A stretch of 8,021 nt of DNA from an uncultured Eubacteriales bacterium (lineage in GTDB: Bacteria; Bacillota; Clostridia; Oscillospirales; CAG-272): positions 1-8,021 of the forward strand of contig CAKRSS010000072.1 of the NCBI GenBank assembly GCA_934401725.1, in the 5' to 3' direction. Below the pieces are notes generated by a model. The model searched no databases. It was not told where the DNA came from and saw nothing but the letters and a program-made list of their open reading frames with translations. This document shows positions 1 to 5,912 of the stretch, one piece after another (the stretch's first letter is position 1; each line of letters starts with the position of its first letter). Position numbers and translations under genes: made by a program.

Positions 1-41
1 TGGTGAGACGCCGGGATGTATGGCTTTAGGCGTTTAAGTGC

Positions 42-78
42 GGGCGGTGCGGCATCACGTTATAGTTCAGCACCGCCC
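42..78. repeat. Imperfect-function hairpin (9-bp arms, 19-base loop)
   Basis: A perfect 9-bp inverted repeat, gggcggtgc at 42-50 and gcaccgccc at 70-78, with a 19-base loop. There is no T-run directly after either arm, so it is not a convincing terminator on either strand. It lies in a stretch (1-263) where I see no gene: short open frames on both strands lack a ribosome binding site and recognisable protein motifs. A second, smaller palindrome (ccgcc-tgc-ggcgg) is at 156-168. It could be part of a dispersed intergenic repeat or of an RNA structure; the sequence alone does not decide. Confidence 0.45.
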
Positions 79-201
79 TGCTTCGCGTCCGGTGCCCATT
101 CGGAACGGTTGAAAAGCCGTTTGTGAAGCGTGGCCGATTTTCGGGAAAAGATACCCCGCCTGCGGCGGCCAACGTGCGACGATGCCCATCACACGCCGTA
201 G

Positions 202-220
202 GGGCGACCACCGGTCGCCC
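202..220. repeat. GC-rich palindrome, dispersed-repeat type
   Basis: A perfect 8-bp inverted repeat, gggcgacc at 202-209 and ggtcgccc at 213-220, with a 3-base loop, preceded by cgtag. From memory, units of the form cgtagggg-cg...cg-cccg recur between genes in many gut Clostridia genomes, so this is probably one copy of a dispersed palindromic repeat. That family assignment is recall, not a search result. No T-tract follows, so termination is unlikely. Confidence 0.45.
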
Positions 221-263
221 GCAAGCTTTGGTGCAAAATCACCTCATTTCTGTAAACCAAGCG

Positions 264-449
264 TCGGTTAAAACCTGCCTCCCTCCGGGAGGGAGGTGGC
301 ACGCGAAGCGTGACGGAAGGAGAGTGCGGGACTACGGGTTTGTGCTGACTATGCTGCCACAAGCCCTCCCGCCCCATCATACCGCGCTCTCCCTCAGTCA
401 CGGCAAGCCGTGACAGCTCCCTCCCGGAGGGAGCCGTAGGCTTAACCGA
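264..449. repeat. MITE-like composite element with long inverted ends
   Basis: The segments 264-324 and 387-449 are inverted copies of each other. Both start (reading inward) with tcggttaa, then carry ctccctccgggagggag (itself palindromic), then a second small palindrome around cacg...cgtgac, and end in ggagag. By eye about three quarters of the roughly 61-63 positions match. A core of about 62 bases (325-386) lies between. Internal hairpins are visible at 278-296, 300-312, 397-414 and 416-434. No target-site duplication is obvious at the edges and no transposase is encoded, so a non-autonomous element or a pair of inverted REP-like units are both possible. Similar ctccctcccggagggag units are, as I recall, common in gut Clostridia. 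Confidence 0.6.
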
Positions 450-463
450 AGTTCGCCAACTTC
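448..463. repeat. Small hairpin beside the composite element
   Basis: A perfect 6-bp inverted repeat, gaagtt at 448-453 and aacttc at 458-463, with loop cgcc. It abuts the right end of the composite inverted element and precedes the A/T-rich stretch that forms the tail of the operon terminator. On the plus strand it is followed after a few bases by aaaaacttttt, which is too far and too mixed for a confident terminator call. Confidence 0.35.
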
Positions 464-478
464 AGTGAAAAACTTTTT

Positions 479-528
479 AAACAAAAAATAGGTCTTGCCG
501 CGTACTTCAACTCGACAAGACCTATTTT
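479..528 (-). terminator. Rho-independent terminator of the ABC transporter operon
   Basis: A perfect 13-bp inverted repeat (aaaataggtcttg at 485-497, caagacctatttt at 516-528) with an 18-base loop. Read on the minus strand the second arm runs straight into TTTTTTGTTT, the U-tract expected of an intrinsic terminator. It lies about 115 bases past the ATPase stop codon, with no gene in between, so it most likely ends the transporter transcript. On the plus strand the T-run is only four bases, so bidirectional use would be weak. Confidence 0.8.
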
Positions 529-537
529 CGAAAGTTT

Positions 538-638
538 TTGCGGGTTCCAAGGGAGCTTTTTTCAAAAAGCTCCCTTGGTGGGGTTCGGGGCAAAGCCCCG
601 AGACGCGTCCCTTGGGGTCTGGGGCAGCGTCCAAGAAT
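538..638. repeat. Dispersed palindromic intergenic repeat (three nested or adjacent hairpins)
   Basis: Directly downstream of the ATPase gene. It contains a 15-bp perfect inverted repeat with a nominal 2-base loop at 547-578 (ccaagggagcttttt against its complement), a 7-bp hairpin at 585-601 (tcggggc-aaa-gccccga), and the cttgg/ccaag pair near 612-635. On the minus strand it reads as alternating CCCC-A-CCCC blocks and hairpins, a layout I recall from high-copy intergenic repeats of Oscillospiraceae-like genomes. None of the hairpins is followed by a clean T-tract, so they may protect the mRNA 3' end or be mobile-repeat remnants rather than terminate transcription. Confidence 0.55.
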
Positions 639-643
639 AACCG

Positions 644-1408
644 TCACAGCACCGCGCGCAGGAAGCTCTTGGTGCGTTCGTTTTGCGGGTGGTCGAAGAG
701 GTCGGCGGGCGCGCCCTCCTCGGTAATGACGCCGTCGCTCATAAATATAACGCGGTCGGACACCTCGCGGGCAAATCCCATTTCGTGCGTGACGATAACC
801 ATTGTCATGCCGTCGTCCGCCAGCTTGCGCATGAGATCGAGCACCTCGCCTACCATCTCGGGGTCGAGCGCGCTCGTCGGCTCGTCAAACAGCATGACCT
901 TCGGATTCATCGCCAACGCCCGAATTATCGCGATACGCTGCTTCTGCCCGCCCGACAGCGTCGACGGATAGGCGTGAGCCTTGTCCTCGAGACCTATGCG
1001 GTGCAGAAGCTCCATGGCCTTGTCCTCGGCATCCTTCTTGATCTGCTTCTTGACCGCAGCCGGGGCAAAAAGCCCGCCAGCCTTTTTGGTGTTTATATAA
1101 ACCGGCGCCAGCATTATGTTCTGGAGCACCGTCTTGTTGTTGAAAAGGTTGAACTGCTGGAATACCATGCCCATGTGCTGACGGTGCTTGTTGATGTCGA
1201 CACGCATGTCGGCAATGTCCTCACCGTCAAAAATTATAGAGCCGGAGGTGGGATCCTCAAGGCAGTTGAGGCAGCGCAAAAACGTGCTCTTGCCGCTTCC
1301 GGACGGGCCTATGACGGCTACCTTTTCGCCGTCCCTGATGGAGGTCGTGATACCGCGCAACACATCCAGCTTGCCGAATTTCTTGTGGAGATCAATGACG
1401 TCTATCAC
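644..1408 (-). CDS. Polar amino-acid ABC transporter, ATP-binding protein (GlnQ/HisP type)
   Basis: Cytoplasmic ATPase that powers amino-acid import through the permease encoded just upstream. All nucleotide-binding motifs are present in order: Walker A GPSGSGKS (34-41), Q-loop FQQFNLF (83-89), signature LSGGQKQR (151-158), Walker B VMLFDEPT (171-178), D-loop SALD (179-182) and switch histidine in VTHEM (H208). At 254 residues it is somewhat longer than the usual 240-246. The excess sits after the Q-loop in the helical subdomain, at about residues 104-118, where relatives have a short APIKV-type loop. The start is GTG at 1406-1408, chosen because the IDVIDLHKKFG start of the domain follows immediately, no in-frame ATG fits, and GGGAGG lies about 10 bases upstream. 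It overlaps the permease gene by 17 bases, suggesting translational coupling. The substrate cannot be fixed; glutamine, cystine or another polar amino acid are all possible. Confidence 0.95.
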   Translation of the reverse strand: MIDVIDLHKKFGKLDVLRGITTSIRDGEKVAVIGPSGSGKSTFLRCLNCLEDPTSGSIIFDGEDIADMRVDINKHRQHMGMVFQQFNLFNNKTVLQNIMLAPVYINTKKAGGLFAPAAVKKQIKKDAEDKAMELLHRIGLEDKAHAYPSTLSGGQKQRIAIIRALAMNPKVMLFDEPTSALDPEMVGEVLDLMRKLADDGMTMVIVTHEMGFAREVSDRVIFMSDGVITEEGAPADLFDHPQNERTKSFLRAVL

Positions 1409-2096
1409 CCTTGCGCAGCCTCCCTTCCATGAGTTTTATAAGCCCTGTTATCGCCATGACGAGCACCAGGTATATCAGCGCCAGCATGACGTAGGGGATG
1501 ATGTAGCTGTAATTCGAATCGCCTATCTGACGGAACGCCTTGGTAAGGTCGACCACGGCGATAAAGCTGACGACCGACGTCTCCTTTATCAGCGTGATGA
1601 ACTCGTTGCCGAGCGTCGGCAGTATGTTCTTGATGGCCTGCGGAATTACAACCTTGAGCATCGAGACCCAGTATCCGAGTCCCAAAGCGCGTGCGGCCTC
1701 GAGCTGACCTGCGTCAACAGACTGTATGCCGCTCCGCATTATCTCGGACACATACGCGCCGCTGTTCATTCCGAACACCACAATCGCCACGGCAAGCTTG
1801 TCAAGCTGAAGTCCGAGCGCCGGGAGTAGCACAAACCATCCTATAAGCAACTGCACGACCATAGGCGTGCCTCTGAAAATTCCCACGTAAACATCACAGA
1901 CAGCCGACAATATGCGCGGCGCGACGTGGTATTTCGGTATCATCTTTATCATCGCGATGACAGTGCCTATCACAATACCGATAAGCAGACCGAAAACCGC
2001 TATTTCCAAAGTAGCTACCAAGCCGTCTAACGCGACCTGGTAGCCCTTGGCGGTGATGAATTTACTGAGAAATAATTCCCACTCGACCTTGCTCAT
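1392..2096 (-). CDS. Polar amino-acid ABC transporter, permease (HisM/GlnP type)
   Basis: Integral membrane subunit of the amino-acid importer, 234 residues, normal for the family and probably acting as a homodimer because only one permease gene is present. Hydrophobic segments are visible near residues 28-50, 78-97, 101-118, 165-183 and 198-222. The family motif FRGTPMVVQL (74-83) and the EAA loop EAARALGLGYWVSMLKVVIPQA (133-154, shown in part as EAARALGLG), which docks on the ATPase, are intact. The ATG at 2094-2096 lies 2 bases past the stop of the binding-protein gene and has no clear Shine-Dalgarno sequence, so it probably depends on coupled translation. The C-terminus is basic (GRLRKGDRRH), as expected for a cytoplasmic tail. 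Assignment is firm for the family; the transported amino acid is unknown. Confidence 0.95.
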   Translation of the reverse strand: MSKVEWELFLSKFITAKGYQVALDGLVATLEIAVFGLLIGIVIGTVIAMIKMIPKYHVAPRILSAVCDVYVGIFRGTPMVVQLLIGWFVLLPALGLQLDKLAVAIVVFGMNSGAYVSEIMRSGIQSVDAGQLEAARALGLGYWVSMLKVVIPQAIKNILPTLGNEFITLIKETSVVSFIAVVDLTKAFRQIGDSNYSYIIPYVMLALIYLVLVMAITGLIKLMEGRLRKGDRRH

Positions 2097-2098
2097 TA

Positions 2099-2956
2099 TT
2101 ATTTAAGAGCGGCCAGCTTTGCGAGCACTTCCTCGGCGCTCTTGCAGCTATCGAAGGTGGTGTCGTTCTTCATGGCCAAAACGACCTGGTAGGACCCCTC
2201 CTCATAGGGGGTAGTGAAGTTGATAACCTTCGAACGTGCGGGGGTGATGGTCAGGCCGGAGATGGCGACGTCAACACCGTTCTTGCCGAGCGAGGTAACA
2301 ACGGACTCGAACGCCATATCGGAGATGACCAGCTCCATGCCAAGCTCGTCGGCAACCAGCTTTGCAATCTCCATGTCGATACCGGCGAACTCGTTGCCGA
2401 CGGTGAACTCGTAGGGAGCAAACGCAGCGTTGGTAGCGACAACCAGCTGGTTCTTGCTTGCGTCGTAGGTGCCGGCAGGAATGGTCGTACCGGACCATGT
2501 AGCGGCGTTGTCATCGGTGACATCCTTGTACTTTGCGTAGATGGCATCGATCTCGGTCTTTTTGGATGTGAGAACCTCGTTGATCTTAGTCAGCAGTTCG
2601 GGCTGATTCTTGTCAACGCCGATGCCGAAATCCTCTTTGGTCAGCGCGTAGTCAATCATCTTGATGTCGGAGTTGGCGGAAACGAGGCCCTTGCCGACAG
2701 CAGCGTCGATAACAACGTACTTGACATTGCCGTTCTTCATATCGGTGACGGCGAGGGAGGCGTTGTCGTAGGACTGAACGGAGATGTTGGAGTATCCGGT
2801 AAAGCCGACGTCGGCGTCGCCCTTAAGGAACAGCTCGCCGGTGGTGCCGGCCTGAACGCCGATCTGAACGGGCTTATCTCCGCCAGAGCAGGAAGTGAGC
2901 ATTGCGCAGCCGGCCAGCATAATGACCGCCATAATAAGACTTACGATTTTTTTCAT
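2099..2956 (-). CDS. Amino-acid ABC transporter solute-binding lipoprotein with circularly permuted SBP_bac_3 domain
   Basis: Extracellular receptor that should deliver an amino acid to the permease encoded 2 bases downstream. Residues 1-23 form a lipoprotein signal; both LAGC (C17) and LTSC (C23) could be the lipobox. The remainder is an SBP_bac_3 (family 3) domain in swapped order. Residues 30-144 match what is normally the second half: VQIGVQAGTTGE (30-41), YDNASLAVTDMKNG, VVID with the usual amino-group-binding Asp (D84), then the C-terminal helix ending near YAKY. Residues 145-169 are a polar linker. Residues 170-285 match the normal first half: LVVATNAAFAPYEF, the family signature GIDMEIAKLVADEL (192-205), SGLTITPAR with the expected carboxylate-binding Arg (R241), NFTTPYEEG, and the segment that usually leads into GKKIGVQ, where the protein stops. 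At 285 residues the size is normal. The start follows a good AGGAG (2966-2970). It is expressed from a consensus promoter at 3003-3031. The family is certain; the permutation is read from motif order and is very likely real because the frame is uninterrupted. Confidence 0.93.
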   Translation of the reverse strand: MKKIVSLIMAVIMLAGCAMLTSCSGGDKPVQIGVQAGTTGELFLKGDADVGFTGYSNISVQSYDNASLAVTDMKNGNVKYVVIDAAVGKGLVSANSDIKMIDYALTKEDFGIGVDKNQPELLTKINEVLTSKKTEIDAIYAKYKDVTDDNAATWSGTTIPAGTYDASKNQLVVATNAAFAPYEFTVGNEFAGIDMEIAKLVADELGMELVISDMAFESVVTSLGKNGVDVAISGLTITPARSKVINFTTPYEEGSYQVVLAMKNDTTFDSCKSAEEVLAKLAALK

Positions 2957-2965
2957 TGTGATTTT

Positions 2966-2970
2966 CTCCT
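2966..2970 (-). promoter_or_regulatory. Ribosome binding site of the binding-protein gene
   Basis: AGGAG on the minus strand, extended upstream to AAGAGGAG, ending 9 bases before the ATG at 2954-2956. It fixes the start of the solute-binding lipoprotein and is the only strong Shine-Dalgarno sequence before the permease, whose own start lacks one. Confidence 0.8.
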
Positions 2971-3002
2971 CTTGAAAATTGGTTGTTTGAATTTGATGCC
3001 CT

Positions 3003-3031
3003 ATTATAACTCCGTCTCAACCGTTTGTCAA
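3003..3031 (-). promoter_or_regulatory. Consensus sigma-A promoter of the transporter operon
   Basis: On the minus strand: TTGACA (3026-3031), a 17-base spacer, TATAAT (3003-3008). Both hexamers match the consensus perfectly and the spacing is ideal. Transcription should start near 2995-2997, giving a leader of about 40 bases, too short for a riboswitch or T-box. This suggests strong expression, possibly limited by a repressor or by the A/T-rich repeats just upstream. Confidence 0.9.
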
Positions 3032-3034
3032 GGG

Positions 3035-3074
3035 GTTTTATGAATATTTTTTCGCGTTTTATAAATATTTTTTC
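3035..3074 (-). repeat. Pair of 19-bp direct repeats with A-tracts, upstream of the promoter
   Basis: On the minus strand GAAAAAATATTYATAAAAC occurs twice, at 3056-3074 and 3035-3053, differing at one base, with a 21-base period (two helical turns). The downstream copy ends 3 bases before the -35 box and the upstream copy overlaps the uvrA stop codon. The position fits an UP element (contacts of the polymerase alpha subunit), phased A-tracts that curve the DNA, or tandem sites for a regulator. Which of these applies cannot be told from sequence. Confidence 0.6.
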
Positions 3075-5904
3075 ACTTTTTCGCGAGTTTTTCAACCAAA
3101 TATTCACCAGTGAATGAATATTTGCATAAAGCGACATCTTCCGGCGTTCCCTCGGCGACAATCGTACCGCCGCCGTCGCCGCCCTCGGGGCCGAGGTCGA
3201 TTATATAGTCGGCGCATTTGATGACATCGAGGTTGTGCTCGATGACGAGCAGCGTGTTTCCGGCGTCGGTCAGGCGCTGAAGTATGTCGAGCAGACGCTT
3301 GACGTCGTCGCTGTGCAGGCCTGTCGTCGGCTCGTCGAGGACGTAGAGCGTGCGCCCTGTGTCGCGCTTCGACAGCTCGGTCGCCAGCTTGACGCGCTGC
3401 GCCTCGCCGCCCGACAGCGTCGTCGCCGGCTGGCCTATCTTGATATAGCCGAGTCCGACGTCGTACAGAGTCTTGAGCTTGCGGCGTATCTTGGGCATGC
3501 CGTCGAAGAAGGCTACTCCCTCCTCCACCGTCATGTCAAGCACCTCGGCGATGTTCTTTCCTTTATATCTGACCTCGAGCGTGTCGTGATTGTAGCGCTT
3601 GCCGCGGCAGACGTCGCAGGTGACGTAAACGTCCGGCAGAAAGTGCATCTCTATCTTTTTGACACCGTCGCCCTCGCACGCCTCGCAGCGCCCGCCCTTG
3701 ACGTTGAACGAAAAACGTCCCGAGCTGTACCCTCTCGCCTTGGCGTCCTGCGTCTGGGCAAAGAGGTCACGGATGTCGGTGAAAAGTCCCGTATAGGTGG
3801 CGGGATTGGAGCGCGGGTTGCGCCCTATAGGGCTCTGGTCGATGCAGATAACCTTGTCGAGGTTTTCAAGCCCCTCTATGCGCGCGTACTTTCCGGGACT
3901 GGTGTAGGCGTGGTTGAGCTTGGCCGCGAGCACGGGGTAAACTATTCCATTGACCAGCGACGACTTGCCCGACCCCGACACACCCGTCACGCAGACGAAC
4001 TTTCCGAGCGGTATCTTGACATCAATGTTCTTGAGGTTGTTCTGTGCTGCGCCGTAAATCTCGAGGAACTGCCCGTTTCCCGGGCGGCGGTGCTCGGGCA
4101 CCTTGATTTTCTTGCGCCCCGACAGGTATGCGCCGGTGATGGAGTTTTTATCCTTCTTTATCTCCTCCGGCGTGCCCGCCGCGACGATGCGGCCGCCGTG
4201 GATACCGGCTCCGGGGCCGATGTCGATAATATAGTCGGAATTCTCCATGGTTTCCTCGTCGTGTTCGACGACGATAACTGTATTCCCGAGGTCGCGCAGG
4301 CGCTTGAGCGTGTTTATCAGCTTGCCGTTGTCGCGCTGGTGCAGTCCTATGCTCGGCTCATCGAGTATATACATGACCCCGACCAGCGACGAGCCTATCT
4401 GCGTCGCGAGCCTTATGCGCTGCGCCTCGCCGCCGGACAGCGTTCCGGCCTTGCGCATGAGCGTCAGGTAGTTGAGTCCGACGCTGCGCAGAAAGCCCAG
4501 GCGCGCTTTTATTTCCTTTAATATGTCGCGTGCGATGAGCGCCTCGTTCTCGGTCAGCCTGAGCCCGTCGAAAAACTCGAGCGCCGCCGTCACAGAGAGC
4601 GAGCACAGCTCGTAAATATTGAGTCCGCCGACCGTCACGGCGAGCATTGTGTCGTTGAGTCTGCGGCCGCCGCAGCGCGGACAGGGCGCTTCCTCGACAA
4701 ACTGCTCGTAATAGTCGGCCGCGCCGCCCATCTGGAGCCGGTTTTCCATCATTTTTATGATACCCTCGAAGCGGACGTCCTGAATGTGCTCCTCGTTGCC
4801 GAAATAGCGCTTGATGTGGTACAGTCTGTCGCCCGTGCCGTAAAGCAGCGCCTGCATGGCCTCGTCCGAGAAGTTTTCGAGCGGCATTTCAAGCGTAAAG
4901 CCGACCGCCTGCCCGACCGCTGTGAACAGCGGGCCGTTCCAGCTCTTTTCCTCGAGCGTCTTGAAGCCGTTGACGGCGATGCCGCCGCGGTTCAGCGACA
5001 GCGACCGGTCAGGCATTATCTTGGCGACGGATATGACGCGCATGTCGCCGAGTCCGGCGCATTCCGGGCAGGCGCCGACCGGGTTGTTGAAGGAAAACAT
5101 GCGCGGCTCAAGCTCGCCGAACGAGATGTTGTGCTCCTCGCAGGCGTAGCTCTGCGAGAACTCCATCTCGGCGGGCTCGCCCTCGCGCGGAACGGTGACA
5201 ATTATCAGGTGTCCGTCTGCCAGCGAGAGCGCCGTCTCGACCGAGTCGCCGAGTCTTGTGCGTACATTGTCGTGCATGACAAGTCTGTCGACGACAATTT
5301 CGATTTTGTGCTTTTTGTTTTTGTCGAGCGTGATGGTCTCGGTCAGCTCGTACATGCTGCCGTCGACGCGCACGCGGACGTAGCCGCTCTTTTTGGCGTC
5401 GGTGAACACTTTTTCGTAGGTTCCCTTGCGGTCGCGCACGACGGGAGCCAGCACCACAAAGCGCTCGCCCTCGGGCAGCTCCATTATGCGGTCAATTATC
5501 TGGTCCGTCGACTGGCGGCGTATCTCCTTGCCGCAGACCGGACAGTGCGGCACGCCCACCCGCGCGTAAAGCAGGCGCAGGTAGTCGTATATCTCGGTGA
5601 CGGTTCCGACGGTGGAGCGCGGGTTGCGCGAGGTCGTCTTCTGGTCTATCGAGATGGAGGGCGACAGCCCCTCGATTGAGTCGACGTCGGGCTTGTCCAT
5701 CTGCCCGAGAAACATGCGGGCGTAGGACGAAAGCGACTCGACAAAGCGCCGATGCCCCTCGGCGTAAAGCGTGTCAAATGCCAGTGAAGACTTACCCGAG
5801 CCCGAAAGTCCCGACAGTATCACCAACTTGTCGCGCGGGATGGTAACGTCGATGTTTTTCAGGTTGTGAACTCTCGCGCCCTTGATAATTATATTTTCAG
5901 ACAT
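3073..5904 (-). CDS. uvrA: Excinuclease ABC subunit A
   Basis: DNA-damage recognition ATPase of nucleotide excision repair: UvrA dimers find distorted DNA and load UvrB. At 943 residues it is full length. The two ABC modules are complete: Walker A GLSGSGKS (32-39) and GVSGSGKS (641-648); signatures LSGGEAQRIRLA (489-500) and LSGGEAQRVKLA (830-841); Walker B ILDEPSIGLH and VLDEPTTGLH. Zinc-binding pairs are visible at CPVC (121-124), CPEC (279-282), CPRC (408-411) and the C-terminal finger C740/C743-C763/C766. The partner of CPEC is C255-EE-H258, a CxxH rather than CxxC. The ATG lies 8 bases past the methyltransferase stop, with TGAGG as ribosome binding site overlapping that stop. No uvrB or uvrC is in the window, and no terminator follows before the next promoter. 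No SOS-type operator is seen in the short gap upstream, so regulation probably comes from the upstream genes. Confidence 0.98.
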   Translation of the reverse strand: MSENIIIKGARVHNLKNIDVTIPRDKLVILSGLSGSGKSSLAFDTLYAEGHRRFVESLSSYARMFLGQMDKPDVDSIEGLSPSISIDQKTTSRNPRSTVGTVTEIYDYLRLLYARVGVPHCPVCGKEIRRQSTDQIIDRIMELPEGERFVVLAPVVRDRKGTYEKVFTDAKKSGYVRVRVDGSMYELTETITLDKNKKHKIEIVVDRLVMHDNVRTRLGDSVETALSLADGHLIIVTVPREGEPAEMEFSQSYACEEHNISFGELEPRMFSFNNPVGACPECAGLGDMRVISVAKIMPDRSLSLNRGGIAVNGFKTLEEKSWNGPLFTAVGQAVGFTLEMPLENFSDEAMQALLYGTGDRLYHIKRYFGNEEHIQDVRFEGIIKMMENRLQMGGAADYYEQFVEEAPCPRCGGRRLNDTMLAVTVGGLNIYELCSLSVTAALEFFDGLRLTENEALIARDILKEIKARLGFLRSVGLNYLTLMRKAGTLSGGEAQRIRLATQIGSSLVGVMYILDEPSIGLHQRDNGKLINTLKRLRDLGNTVIVVEHDEETMENSDYIIDIGPGAGIHGGRIVAAGTPEEIKKDKNSITGAYLSGRKKIKVPEHRRPGNGQFLEIYGAAQNNLKNIDVKIPLGKFVCVTGVSGSGKSSLVNGIVYPVLAAKLNHAYTSPGKYARIEGLENLDKVICIDQSPIGRNPRSNPATYTGLFTDIRDLFAQTQDAKARGYSSGRFSFNVKGGRCEACEGDGVKKIEMHFLPDVYVTCDVCRGKRYNHDTLEVRYKGKNIAEVLDMTVEEGVAFFDGMPKIRRKLKTLYDVGLGYIKIGQPATTLSGGEAQRVKLATELSKRDTGRTLYVLDEPTTGLHSDDVKRLLDILQRLTDAGNTLLVIEHNLDVIKCADYIIDLGPEGGDGGGTIVAEGTPEDVALCKYSFTGEYLVEKLAKK

Positions 5905-5912
5905 TTTTTACC

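Noticed and set aside
123..413. Plus-strand open frame of 96 codons in the left intergenic region
   Set aside because: It runs through palindromic repeats, has no ribosome binding site and yields low-complexity basic protein without family features.
2099..2956. Reading the binding protein as two frameshifted or fused half genes
   Set aside because: The frame is continuous, total length is that of one normal binding protein, and each half-domain is present exactly once, which fits permutation better than a truncated fusion.
2971..2986. CodY-like box (AATTTTCA...) in the leader of the binding-protein gene
   Set aside because: Only the first half resembles the motif; the second half (GAAAATT) is absent, so it does not support a CodY site.
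3235..4521. Long plus-strand open frame (428 codons) opposite uvrA
   Set aside because: It lies wholly antisense to a full-length, motif-complete uvrA; its translation has no recognisable domain and it has no supporting ribosome binding site. GC-rich codon usage makes such shadows common.
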